From: Icerya purchasi
Lineage: Eukaryota; Arthropoda; Insecta; Hemiptera; Monophlebidae
Assembly (NCBI GenBank): GCA_039619475.1
Contig: CM077115.1
Span: 221,201,291 to 221,265,290 of the forward strand
DNA length: 64,000 nucleotides
Direction of reading: 5' to 3'
Below, piece after piece: positions 10,911-22,265 of this stretch (its first letter is position 1; every line of letters begins with the position of its first letter). The notes beneath the pieces are model-generated. The model had not been told where the DNA came from, ran no database searches, and saw nothing but the letters and a program-made list of their open reading frames with translations. Position numbers and translations under genes: made by a program.

Positions 10911-12864
10911 GAATTAAAAAAATAGAGGCGCACATTCGAAAAAAGCCAAATCGATCGGATCCGTGTTTCACTGAAAAGTTTCCTTCGTTAGTCTTAAAAA
11001 GTTTTCCTTCCATTTTCGTATTTATTTTCAACACATGTATATAGAAGTCGAAAACAATTTTTCATTCAAATAAGTTTTAGCAGCGGTCGTTCATTGCATG
11101 CTTTCGCTTCCCTCTCCTTCGGTCATTTCTTCGTGTGCTTTTTTTCGTTTTTACTATATCCAACTTTTTCCCTGAATAACTTCACTCTTTTCTAATTCTT
11201 CGCTTTTCGGTAAACGTGTCTCTATTGCTGACATGAAAAAAAAAAAAAAGTTTAAACACGCCTGATCGGGATTTTTATTATTTTCCAAGATTCAAAGCAG
11301 TTTCCATTATCCTTCATTAAATTATATTACTTTAAATGCAGTATTTTTAGGAAATTTTAAAAACTAACCGACTGAGAATGCAGCAAGAATACTGGAAAAT
11401 TCGGTGTTCCGTTAATTTTTTAAGGTACTTATTAGGGAAAATTGACTCTTTGCAGTAAATTTTAAAATTTTATTCCCTCACATTAAACTCGGTCTAGGAT
11501 AATTTAATATCGTCTAAAGTTGAAAGAAAATCCTACTGCAAAATCAAAACATAGTAATTAATTTTCGTATTGCTTTTTAAAAGTAATCGCTAATCTTTGT
11601 TTTTTTTTTGTTTTTTGATTTTTGATTTTTGTTTCTTACCAACCAACAAGAGAACTTTATGACACTTGCGAGAATCGTAGATTAGTTGCATTTTTGTTTA
11701 CCCGGACCGAAATCTTAAAATAACTCTCTATACATGGCGCTAGTTCAGTTGCTCTGTGTGAAATAAAAAAAAAAAATCAGGAAAAAGGCTAAAATGATTT
11801 TCAAAATATATTAGCTACTTCGTTCGATACACATAAATTCGTAAACTCTTCATTATAATACAATTAGTCGGATAATTTGCTGACCGACAAGTAAACATTT
11901 TGATGGAAATTATTACGCATTGATCTATTTCAATGAAAATTTCTAAATCTTAAAAGTATTTTTATAGGAAATTTATTCACGAAGTGAAAATTTATTACCT
12001 TACGAAACGGTTTTTTTTTTAAAAAGAGAATAAAATCTCCGTAACGTAGCGATTTTACTTTTTTTTTTAGTCGTAACTTTAAAATAAGTTTCTTGTATCT
12101 GTCTGTCGGCTTTATCACTCGAAGCGAATGATTTTTGTTTTTACATAATTAATTCGAATAAACAAAATGCATCAATTTCGGTGTTTCAGAAAAACTTGAT
12201 TTAATTTCTGTTATTATATTTCTAGTCATCGCAATTAGTTGCTAGAGCGCTTGGCTTCCGTTACGGAAGTCTCGATCTCGGTCGACAACAGAAGTTATTA
12301 CGAAAAATTAAATTAAATCCTCGCTAATAGAAAATCATCATACGGGAGGCAATAGCAAAAACGTGCATACCATGTAATATGCGCGCTGGTTAGTACACAG
12401 CAGACATAAATAGAACTGCATTTGTATATCGATATATGTATATCATACATTTACAATATCAATTGCAAGTGTAGGTCTTGCATGTGTACACTCGCATTGC
12501 ATAATTGCCTAGTATACTATATGTCTGTGCAGTTGAATAATTTTTTCACAAAATGCTTTTTTCGTCGATTCCTATTCTCTGAGCGTAGGTTCAGCAATTC
12601 CCGATAGAAATGGGTCAAGTCTCATTGTTGTAGGGCGTTTTAGTGGAGACGAAACCGAGCATTCATTTGGAAAAGGAGTGTCATATTTCTCGGAGATGGT
12701 CCCCGTTTTCGAAATGAACCGCACACTGATGTTAGACTCTGCCCGCTATAATTCCTCTCTCTCCGCTTTTTCCGTTCTACGTTTGTTGTGGCTGATGCAA
12801 CAAAGCTTATTAGCAAGTCATTCAGTACTCTCACGGCATTATTACAGCTTCACGCGTACGCACT
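10911..12864. other. AT-rich non-coding DNA with a possible tRNA-like scrap
   Basis: No gene. At 12,234-12,290 a phrase containing GCTAGAGCGCTTGGCTTCCG and CGATCTCGGTCGA resembles a tRNA-derived SINE head, but box B is poor and no second copy is present here, so I do not call it. Homopolymer A and T runs are frequent. Confidence 0.35.
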
Positions 12865-14050
12865 AATGTCTGCAAAGCTTGGTAAAATCCGAAATTCTTG
12901 CCTTCGGCTCTGCATTGGTACCCTTAAATCTTCTGCTATTCCTGCTATTCTCCCGAATCCAATACTGAACCTTTTTTTATCCGCAGATCAAAACGTCTCC
13001 CGATCTCCTTATCCAAGCTTATTTCCTCCTATTTGTATATTAAAGGATACTGGCATTTTGTTTCTTATAAAATCCCAGTTCTAGCTCTCATGGTTGTTCG
13101 GGTTTTCAAATTCTCTCCCCGAGTCTTTTCCTTTTTTAATAAGCTTCCTTACTTTTCTCTTAACTTGAACAGAGCTTACAGCAGCTCATCTGTTTCTCCT
13201 CTCTTCACCTTCGCGCTAATTCTTCTTCCCAGAACTTTAGTAATTAATAAATACTTCGAAATGTTAAATTATTCATTTTCCTTTCATGTAAAAATCTTTA
13301 CTGATGGTTCTAAAAGTGGAAATTTTACAGTCCCATCATTGAATCATTTGGAATATTTCAGTCTCCCTTCCTTCTGCTCAATCTTTTCAGCTGAGGGAAT
13401 CTTCCAAATTCCTCATTGTTTCCGATTCTAAATTTGTCCTTCAGGCTATTTGCTCGCCTCCTTTCGACTCCTCTAACGGGTATTATTCTTTTCATTTGCG
13501 CTTCTATTTCCTAAATGCGTTTGAATGGTTATTCTTATTGATCTTTTGTGTGCATTCCTAGTCACTGCGGCATCCAAGGCAACGAAGCAGCAGACTTGCT
13601 GGCTCGCTCAGCTTTCCCAACCCCTCCAAAAAATTTGCCTGTTTCAGGCATGCTATTTCTTTCCTCAACCAACCCCATTCTAGACTATGGGTGGACACCC
13701 GCCCTTCTCTCTTCTCCAACTGTTCTTCCCATTAGCTCCTTCTACAGTCCAAATTCTCCTCAGCCTTGGTTTCAAGCTTTTCCCTCTTCTCGTCGTTTTG
13801 CTATTGTTTCCTTAATTAGACTAAGAGTTGGCCATTTCCTCCTCCCTTCTTCTTGTTTTCGATTTCCTCTTTCTTCTTCCTTCTTTACACGTTTCAGATC
13901 CTTTTTTCATTTACGACTCTAATCGCATCCTGTTTGAATGCTGTGCTCCTTCTACATAATGCTCTCACCTGTACAACTCTTACCGCTGGTCCCTCCTGCT
14001 CCTTTTAGTGCTTTTTTTTGTCCTTTCCTTCTCAACGAATTAAACATCTT
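12865..14050 (+). pseudogene. LINE-B copy 1, decayed RT C-terminus and RNase H
   Basis: A strongly mutated fragment of the LINE-B ORF2 read through several frames. It starts in the RT thumb (KIRNSCLRLCIGTLKSS, matching DIIQNSCLRLCLGALKSS in the 29.5-33.0 kb copy), continues with a decayed YKGYWHFVS-type segment and NKLPYFSLNL, then RNase H (IFTDGSK, LPSFCSIFSAE, VSDSKFVLQAI, and the SHCGIQGNEAADLLA end), then the C-terminal RLRVGHFLLPSSCFRF stretch. Several frameshifts separate these parts. The 3' end is not sharp and I see no terminal stem-loop or poly(A). It is older than the other LINE-B copies. Confidence 0.8.
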
Positions 14051-15018
14051 TAAGTACAAGGCTAACTGTATATGTCGTACCGCTTTCCAATCATTGTTTG
14101 GGATAATTAAGAAACACGTTGAGCGACTGTACTTTTTAAAAAGTCACAACTGAACTCCTTACTCGCTTCAACATGATTCCTAATAAACATTGTCAGAAGA
14201 TTCGTGAGAATATATTAGTGAAATACCTGCCAAGCAAGCGCATTATTTTCGTACCATAAAACATTATCTCTTTGTGCAGAGCTAAACGTTATAAATGTTT
14301 ATACGAAATGTTCATAAGGAACCATCCAGAATGCCAACTCAAAGTGAAATACAAATATTTTTCTGAAACATTTTCAAGAAAATTTCAATTTATCATTTGG
14401 TCGCCCACAAATTGATGTTTTGTTCAAAGTGCGAGGAGCCAGGTACCAAAATAAAAGACCCCTCACTTAAATGCCAAACGCGCTGCTACCGCTTAACTCA
14501 TTGTCTACAAGAGAAAAGTTTTAAAGTTTTTCAAAAAAAAAAAAAAATGGATGCGACTGGCGCGCAAAGAAAATAAAAAAGTAGCTGCACTTCGCTTCGA
14601 CTACACGCAAAATCTACCTCTTCCCCTTGCCTGCCCGTGCAAGAGGTCTTTTATTATCGACAGCTTTGGGTAAACGAATTTTGCATTCACAATTTTCAAA
14701 CAGAAAAAGCAACTTTTTATTTATATGTGGAAGGGAGGAAGGTCACAAAGGGACCAATGAGGTTTGTTGTTTTTTAAGTAATTATATCAGAGAATACATC
14801 CGCAGGGAACTGGAAGAGCTCTTTACCTTTTGTGCGACAGTTGACGGAACCGTAACAATACCGTAATACGATTCTTGCTTGCCCTTGTCATAACAGAGAG
14901 GTTTTCCAAAATCTCACTTTATTTTCCCCAACGCAGTCACTCCTTCAATGATTGCAAAAAATTCGATGTCAGGACAGGATTTATTCTCCTGAACAGTACG
15001 AAACGTTAATTGAAAGAT
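14051..15018. other. Non-coding DNA
   Basis: Nothing recognised apart from short A runs. No ORF with a domain. Confidence 0.45.
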
Positions 15019-15277
15019 CGTCAAACTCGGGAAAATTCCTATGAGTGCTAAAAAAATCAATGATCTGAAAAAGTTGTACCAGTACGTGCCAGATACAAGC
15101 AAGAAATTTTATTACGATGAGCTTTGGCCTACGGCTACCAATGAAGAAGCTCCTGAAAAATTTTTAAACTGTTCATTATCTTATACGGGTATAATCCAGT
15201 ATCATCAAATCGAGGTATTTTTAATTTATTTTTTAAGCGACCGCAAATTATACATACATATATTTGGAAGCTTTTAA
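15019..15277 (+). pseudogene. Unrecognised coding-like remnant
   Basis: An ORF at 15,041-15,277 begins MSAKKINDLKKLYQYVPDTS and continues KKFYYDELWP. Its composition looks protein-like: charged, with aromatic residues spaced as in a folded domain. Just upstream, in another frame, EQYETLIERSSNSGK reads as its possible continuation, which suggests a frameshifted older gene. I do not recognise the family. The second half of the ORF looks random. It may be a transposon remnant; there is no other support. Confidence 0.3.
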
Positions 15278-16085
15278 AAAAGATTGCAAATACAATTTTT
15301 TCGAAAAATAAATTTGTTTCCCTTTTGAAAACTCAAGTTCATTTTGAAGACGGATCATCTCTCTCTCATGGAAAATTAATTTTCCTGTGCACCGGAATGA
15401 TTGAAAAATATCAAAAACCACATCTTGTTTGTGTCAAACAAGATGCTTGCAAATAGAAAAAAAAAAAAAAAAGATTCGTAACAATTTTACAAAATACAAA
15501 CTGTATAATACGTTGTTTGCTTCCCCAGTAAAATTCGAAAAATTGGAGATGGCCCCTTTTCAAAATGACCTATTCAATTGAAGTCTTCGAATTGCCAGCT
15601 TCTATTTCGTTTTTCCCTATCATTTATTTTTTAAGATATGCCCTGCGATGATTAGATTTTTCTTCATCGGACGAAAGAGAAAATAAACCGATTTTTTTGC
15701 TTGTTCTGGCGTGTATTCTCCGCGAGCTAATTTAAATCGTGCAGACCCGATTTATTATTATTTTTTATGTTAGATATCGCTTCTGGTTTAAATGTATAGG
15801 GATAGTGTTATTGCTGGCGGATGGTATTTGTTTTGTAAAGTGCATGAAAATTCACTATAATCAATTGTTAGTTGTAAATCGATTACTCGGTCGATTCGAA
15901 TATAGTTCAGACGTTTGGTAATTTTCGAGTATCCCCATACAATACAGGATTCGTGGAAATTCAAGCTGTACTCGTAGTTTATCGTTAACTACCATTTGTC
16001 GTTTTTTCTCCGAGCATGCCAAATCGGTAGCTCTATGTTCAGTCTTATGGTGTAATGTGTCCATTACATGGAAACAACAAAAAAT

Positions 16086-16086
16086 A

Positions 16087-16121
<35 letters not shown>

Positions 16122-16122
16122 A
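16086..16122. repeat. (AAAT)n microsatellite
   Basis: About nine perfect tetranucleotide units. Confidence 0.9.
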
Positions 16123-17384
16123 AATATATCATTAATTAATTGTAATATAATGAGAGGGTAAATGCGTGAGTGTGTGGGAACCTGTCGCTGGCTGGGGAAA
16201 AACGGATCGATGTAGAGATCATGCCGGAGAAACCTGTATTGAAAGATTCCGGCAAAAATTGGGCTAAATAAATGCTAAACCCTTACCAAATCTTTTAAAA
16301 TAATTTTAATAACAAAGATAATGATAATTTTAATTTAAAATAATAAAATTAAATTAAATGCAAATTTTTATTTCCGCGAAAGTAAAACCGCCGTGGCCTT
16401 CCTGAGGGCGTAAAACACATATATCGCATTTCAATGGAAAATACACCTGGTAACTTGATTGCCACATAAATACTCGCTTCCACAGTTGGGACACCTTGAA
16501 CTATTTTTACACTGGGGCTGTATGTATGCCTGCAACGTAGGTATCGGTATCATTGTCTGACTTCTGTCACATATGGTTCGCAAAAAAATCTAATCTTTCA
16601 TAAGTAAACATACGAAGGAAGATTCTGTTGCTCATAAGCGCCGATGTATACTAGGACTTTGCTTCGTTATCGATTATTATTCTCTTGTTTAATCGTTTAA
16701 TGTAGTTAACGAGAAGAGTGCTCACAGTCTATCATATCCAACATTTCATCATCCGTGTAGTCTAAATCAACTTCTTTAATTACTGCCGCGGTAGAACTAA
16801 AATATGAATGTTTGAAAGCTAATGATGAAAGGTTCTGTAAAACTATCAACGTAAGTCATTATCAGCCGCCGAAGTCGAAAATTGTACTATTATACGATTA
16901 ATTCTTTCTTTATTTTAGTTAACATCTCTTTAAAATTCCGGTAACCGTTAACGCACTAATAGAAGATCTAGTTTGTCGATCAGCGTTAATTCTTTCGATA
17001 AAAACTATAAATAGTTATTATTGTAATTTCTATTCGCTTCGCAGTATTTTTAAAAATTCGAACATTGCTATTATTACTTAGATAATTGATTATTTTCATT
17101 AGCATACTTTCTGCCTTGCTATTATTAATACTGCTACAGTTACTATCCGCCTCATTAGTGGATAGTATTTACTGTTTTAGAGCTCTATTTGAATCTATTT
17201 CTATGCCTATTTGTATTATTACGATTGTTATAATATATGCCACCGTATTTGTCGTTAAAGTTCACTAATTATTATCATTATTTATGCTTAATTCTATAGT
17301 AGCATCCGTAGAACAGACGGAGGCAGTGTTATCAAACATTTAATGATCTGAAGAATTCTAAGAATAAATATCAGCCCGTGGATC

Positions 17385-17399
17385 GGGGGGGGGGGGGGG
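17385..17399. repeat. G15 homopolymer
   Basis: Fifteen consecutive G residues; the length is likely to be unstable and error-prone in sequencing. Confidence 0.9.
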
Positions 17400-18008
17400 A
17401 TTTTTTCACACATCGAAAAGTAACGCGGTTAAACGTGAAAGCAGATACACTAGATCTGCAATTGTAGGTGTGAATAAATGCGTACAGTACTCGGATGTAT
17501 GTGTGTGTGTGTATATACTTAATCGATGATAAGCTGATAATTATTTCGCTCAAGAACAGAAACCTTATTTAACCGAAATTGTACACCACGGTCGAAACTA
17601 TTGCGGTAATGTATAAAAATAGGCAACGCCGAAACACACTGCAGCACAAGCGAAACAACTTTTGTTCAAAACATATACGTTTATTATACGTTTGTGTGTG
17701 TGTGTGAGTGTGTCTTACCATTTTCCGGTACTTATATAAAAGGATAACTTATAAGTCCCAGACAAATAGGGCTTAATGTCTGCTAAAATTAATAATAATA
17801 ATGAAGAGGTCGAATGGGGTGGTATGCGTAATACAAACCAGCGGAAGAGCTGAAAACTAGTCTTTACATCCTCGCCCATCTTCTTGTTCACAGATGACTA
17901 TTGTGGGAGTAGGGGAACCGGTTAATACAGATGTCCCATCCCAGTTTTTCTTGCGATCAAAATTCTTTAACGAATATATCGAAAGCAACGGTTTAACGAG
18001 AGATGATA

Positions 18009-18520
18009 TTTTTTTTTTTTTTTATATTTTTTGGGCTCGTCAACCAAGGACCTTTACCCAGAAACAACTGTAAGGAAAGAAGTCGGTTATATTTTGATTC
18101 GATCAGAAATTTTAACTAAAAAGGAACAAATAGCAGGAATAATTAGTGGGGAAGGAAAGGACAGGATGTAGGATGCACAATAAGGGGTAGGAAGTCCAAG
18201 CTTAAGCAAATAAGAATATAAGGCAGAACGCTCCACGGAGAGGGATGAACACTGGAAGAACACATGATCGGCGTCGCAAATAATTGCATCATTCGGATGG
18301 AGAGGACAGTGTGGAGAAGAAATCAAGGAGAAACGAAATCTGGAGGAAGGCAGCAAAGAATGGCCAAAGCGCATACGAACAATGGAAACAACTTCAGGAG
18401 AGATAATATAAATTAATAAAGTAATTAACAATGAAAGTGGCAATGATAAAAACGATAGTAGAACATTAACGATACAAGTATTTGCGAGTAAACATAAAGC
18501 AGGATTACTATGAACAGGCA
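18009..18520 (-). mobile_element. LINE-B copy 2, 3' end only
   Basis: Minus-strand LINE-B fragment. Poly(A) appears as the T run at about 18,009-18,032, preceded by the terminal stem-loop (TGGGC at 18,032-18,036 and ACCCA at 18,056-18,060 on the plus strand; a G-U pair in the RNA). The last part of ORF2 is open at 18,087 to about 18,420 and contains VRMRFGHSLLPSSRFRFSL, the CDADHVFFQCSSLSVERSAL stretch and LGLPTPYCASYILSF. These match the C-terminus of the 29.5-33.0 kb copy closely. The upstream edge, at about 18,420-18,520, is uncertain. Confidence 0.82.
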
Positions 18521-19642
18521 ACCCGAAAAAGAAACTGTAAATGAAGGTTGTTCCCTAGGGCAGTTTTAGAGTCACTGCTGGAAACTTCGGCAAGAACCAA
18601 AATGAAAGACTTTAGAAATGGGCTATTGAAACTCATCTCGAGCATCAGTAGCAGCCGAATGTAATGTTGAACCAGCACAGATGTTTCACAAAAAAAACCG
18701 GTACTATCACTACCGGTGAAGAAAGCGGAAGAGAACGCGTGACATTTATCGTTTGTATTTTATAAGTTCTGAAGTGAAAAAACTGCAGTACTGACAGAGA
18801 TTGATTACATCTGTGTTCTGAGAAAAATGCCTTGAATTAGAAATGATTGAACCTAGTGGCAAGCCAACTTTTTAAATGACTTTTATCCAAGTGAAAGCGT
18901 CAATTAAATCAGACAAGGACTAGCAGCCGTCTAACTCAGGATGATGACAATAATATAGAAGAGATGAAGATAATAAGGAAGAACTAAATTATACAGTGAC
19001 ACTGCAGTATCTGCATTGAAGTTGATGTAAAAATTGAAAGAGTTCATACGTAATAATTATACCAGAAAAAAAAAAACAAAAAAAAACAGAACGTCAAAAA
19101 TAAAATGGAAGTAAAATTAATAGTTCAGCCGATGAAGTGTTATCCTTATTTTACAAAGGATTGGATCCAGGAAAATGGCCAAGAATATCCAAATTAAATA
19201 ATTCTTCACAAAGTTATCGATGACAGTTAGTTGCATGAATGAGAAAATACTCAAAGAATATGTGTAAAGAGCTTTTATTATAAGCGTTATATACTGTGAC
19301 TTAGTTAGTAACAGAAGGGTGCAGAATTGGAATAAGGCAATTTTCTGAAAGGAGCAGAATGCTCGAATTTCGGATATATATAAAAGAAATAGAATAAGTC
19401 CGAAAGATGCGAGGTTAAGTTGTGCAACATATTTTTAAAATTAAATACGTACGCAATACGTGAACAACACAGCGAGCATATTTGTTAGCAAAGTACGACC
19501 CCCCAAAAATCTAGATGCAACGAGGCTCGAGCGGTATGTTAAAAACGAGGAAAACAGTATACAGAATAAGTAATACGAAAACAATGAAAAATAATTTTAC
19601 TAAGTTAGGATAGAACACTAATAATACAGGAGTTATGGTATA
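18521..19642. other. AT-rich DNA with a doubtful RT scrap
   Basis: No clear gene. At about 19,316-19,396 a plus-strand reading gives GIRQ, ten unrelated residues, then IYIKEIE. This could be a broken RT segment (GIRQGC...FNIYI type) but is too short to call. Confidence 0.3.
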
Positions 19643-20872
19643 TACAAGGTCTGGCATGTAAGTAATGAGACTGATTTTTTTTCCCGCACTTGTGGTTACA
19701 CCGCGGCTTTGAAATTTCTACACGACAGTCTGGCATACCTCTACTATCTATAGACATGTCTGCAGTCCTTATGCGATCATTAGTTCTCTAGCTATGTCGT
19801 GTTTCATACATAGTGGTGTTTGTCACAAAAATGGAGAAGCGAAATTTTGAGCGACGCGGCACCATTAAATTTTGCGTTAAACTTGACGATTCGGCGATCG
19901 AAACACGTATGGGAAATCGCTAAAAGTTTATGGTAGTGACTCTCTATGAGTCGTGCGTAAGTGTTTCATTGGCATAATAAAGACTGCTATGAGAGCGTGG
20001 AAGACGAGGTGCGAAGCTTGAGACCGGTGGAAGTGCGGACTGACGCAGCTGTATAGCGCGTGCGCACCCTAATCAACACCAAGATTGTTGTTTAACGGTT
20101 CGAATGTATTAGCTGACGAGCTAGAAACCGTTAGACAGATTTTAACCCGTGATTCTGCGATGAAAGAGCTGTGCGTAAAGATGGTGGTACCAAAGAACCT
20201 TTCTGAGAAGAAAAAACACCGTAAGATTGTTCGGTAGAAAACGATTCTACCTTACTTGACTGTGTTATTACGGATGATGGAAGCTGGTTTTTCCAGTATG
20301 ACTTCGAAACGAAGTGTCAAAGTCAACAATGGCTGTTTCCGGGCGCCCCGAGATCGAAAAAGCTCACATGAGCAGGTTAAAAGCGAAAACCATGCTCATC
20401 TGCTTCTTCGACAGCCGCGGGGTGGTCTATAAGAAGTTCATTCCAGCTGGACAGACTGTGTTAATCATGTCTGCTACCGTAATGTACTAGAAATACTTCA
20501 AAATAATGTTAACATAGTGCGTCCAGACATCACGAGAATGCGCATTCTTCATGACAATGCGCCTTGCCATTAATCTCTCTCTAAAGGGATTGCAGTATTT
20601 CCGCAGCCCCGTATTCGCCTGATCCGTCACTGTGTGACTTTCTTCTATTCTTCAAGATCAAGCAAGTGGTAAGTAGTACGTATTTTGAATTCGTTACCGA
20701 TATCTAAGACGAGGGTACCGTCGGAAATCCCACTTGAAGCCTTTCAGAACTGCTACAATGCATAGGAAAATCGCCAGAATCGCTGTGTGGGTGTCCAAGG
20801 AAACTACTTCGAAGATGATGTTGTTGTTGTCGAATACTTTTTAACTAAACGATTTTTATGGAGTCTCATTTA
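19643..20872 (+). mobile_element. mariner-family transposon relic
   Basis: A near full-length but decayed mariner. The left end carries AAGGTCTGGCATGTAAGTAA then TGAGACTG; the right end ends in GGAGTCTCATTTA, so only the inner AATGAGACT part of the inverted repeats still matches and the outer right end is lost. The body holds one transposase pseudogene. The many stops mark it as an old, inactive copy. Confidence 0.82.
19831..20850 (+). pseudogene. mariner transposase pseudogene
   Basis: DDE/D cut-and-paste transposase. The start is MEKRNFERRGTIKFC. The catalytic landmarks remain recognisable although spread over frames: ITDDGSWFFQYD near 20,265-20,300 (first Asp), LHDNAPCH near 20,547-20,570 (second Asp) and YSPDPSLCDFLLF near 20,608-20,655 (third Asp, the D34D arrangement of mariner). 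The C-terminus GNYFEDDVV is also typical. The length from start to end, about 1.02 kb, fits the usual roughly 345-residue protein. Numerous stops and frameshifts inactivate it. Confidence 0.85.
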
Positions 20873-21143
20873 ATAATAATAAGAATAACGCATATTTTTT
20901 TGTACTGCAGATGTACGTGTCAAAAACAAAATAATACAGACGAGGTACTTACCTCTGTCGAAAAAAACACGTACGTGGATAAATATTTGCATAAAGATTC
21001 TCACCGCTGTTCCAATAAAAAGTTTGAAATGTTTAAGACTCTCTAGATAGGACAAAGAGAACTTCTTGTGCTGGTAATCTAAAGGAAAAATTGGAATGTC
21101 TGAAGAAGGTTTAAGAACGGATACAATAAAAGGGAAACTGATG
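20873..21143. other. Non-coding DNA
   Basis: Nothing recognised; AT-rich. Confidence 0.45.
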
Positions 21144-21480
21144 TATAAATACATACATATATACATACATACATATAAACATACATACATATATGCATAC
21201 ATACATATAAACATACATACATATATGCATACATACATATATACATACATACATATAAACATACATACATATATACATACATACATATAAACATACATAC
21301 ATATATACATACATACATATATACATACATACATACATATATACATACATACATATATACATACATACATATATACATACATGCATACATACATACATAT
21401 ATATTCGCACACACACACACGCACAGACACACACACACACACACACATACACACATACACACATACACACATATATATAT
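21144..21480. repeat. (ACAT)n / (CA)n compound microsatellite
   Basis: About 250 nt of ACAT/ATAC units arranged in larger blocks (ACATACATATATAC alternating with ACATATAAAC and ATATGC variants), followed from about 21,410 by CA-rich repeats and a short (AT)n. Long ORFs on both strands here are low-complexity artefacts. Confidence 0.95.
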
Positions 21481-21659
21481 ATGTAAAAAAATAAGTTTAG
21501 TAGAATCAAATGAGTTAAAAAAATAAGAAAAGTGTGTGCTAATATTGTTATGACTTTTGTCAAAAAGGTTGGTTACAGATATATAATCGAGAGAGAACTC
21601 TGAGAGAAGCATAATATAAGGCCAGTGTTTGGAATTTGTGGAAAAATTAAAAATGTGTT
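21481..21659. other. Non-coding DNA before the Penelope-like remnant
   Basis: No domain seen; it may belong to the Penelope-like element but too decayed to tell. Confidence 0.3.
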
Positions 21660-22265
21660 ATGAAGTGCCAATGATTGCCTCCCTCGTTTGCATATTGCCG
21701 GTATCTATAGGGTGTCTTGTTCATGTGGATTAAAGTACAATGGGCAAACAATCAGCGCAAATTTGAACTAGAGTGAAAAAGCACATGGCTGTAAAGACAA
21801 ATCATAACTCGCTGAGCACCAAGCCAAAATGAAACAGACCATTAATTTTGACAGAAGTTTTATCTAAAGAAACCTATATAGGTAAGAGATCAGTTAGGGA
21901 AGCTATTGAAAAATGGCCGAATTTTAACGGACAAGATGGTATACGTTACCCCCCTACAGCTTGGAAACGAGTCATCGATTAGATTACATGAGCATTAGCT
22001 GTTTATTTTATATTTTGTCTTTCCAGTTGTATATTAGTCGGCTTTCTGTTTACTCTTTCCGTTTGTACTTTCGGCTTTTTGTTTGTTCTGAGTTTTGCTT
22101 GTCGGGTTTGCTGTTTACTATATCTTTCGTCGACGTGTTCTTTACTACTTCTGTGTGTAGTTTTTTGCTATATAAGACCGTGTGTTTACTGTGTTCCGTT
22201 AGCTTGGCTGTTTTCTGACGATGGTCGTTGCAATTCGTCCGAAACGTCAGAAATAAATCTATCAT
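21660..22265 (+). pseudogene. Penelope-like element: GIY-YIG endonuclease end and 3' hairpin
   Basis: The 21,680-21,980 stretch, read through several stops, gives GIYRVSCSCGLKYNGQT at 21,700 (a GIY-YIG nuclease motif with YNG for YIG), then HGCK, AEHQAK, the NFD of TINFDR, IGKRSVREAIEKWPNFN and a final GIRYPPTAWKRVID. This order is that of the C-terminal endonuclease of Penelope-like retroelements. About 240 nt downstream lies a hairpin (22,215-22,252) with arms TTTCTGACG and CGTCAGAAA that contains CTGACGA and CGAAAC. The reverse transcriptase part is not visible upstream. The element is dead. Confidence 0.75.

Larger units (their letters stand above)
15278..18008. other. AT-rich non-coding DNA with microsatellites
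   Basis: No gene recognised. It contains an (AAAT)n microsatellite at 16,086-16,122, a 15-nt G run at 17,385-17,399 and a (TG)n stretch near 17,692-17,705. Confidence 0.5.

Noticed and set aside
12234..12300. tRNA-like phrase that could be a third SINE family or tRNA gene
   Set aside because: Box B does not fit, no cloverleaf can be drawn by eye, and there is no second copy here.
21144..21480. CRISPR-like regular repeats
   Set aside because: No unique spacers; the periodicity is that of a tetranucleotide microsatellite, and the genome is clearly eukaryotic.
20870..21612. Overlapping ORFs of 150-200 codons rich in C, Y, M and V on the minus strand
   Set aside because: They are translations of the ACAT/CA microsatellite in three frames; low complexity, no start context, no domain.
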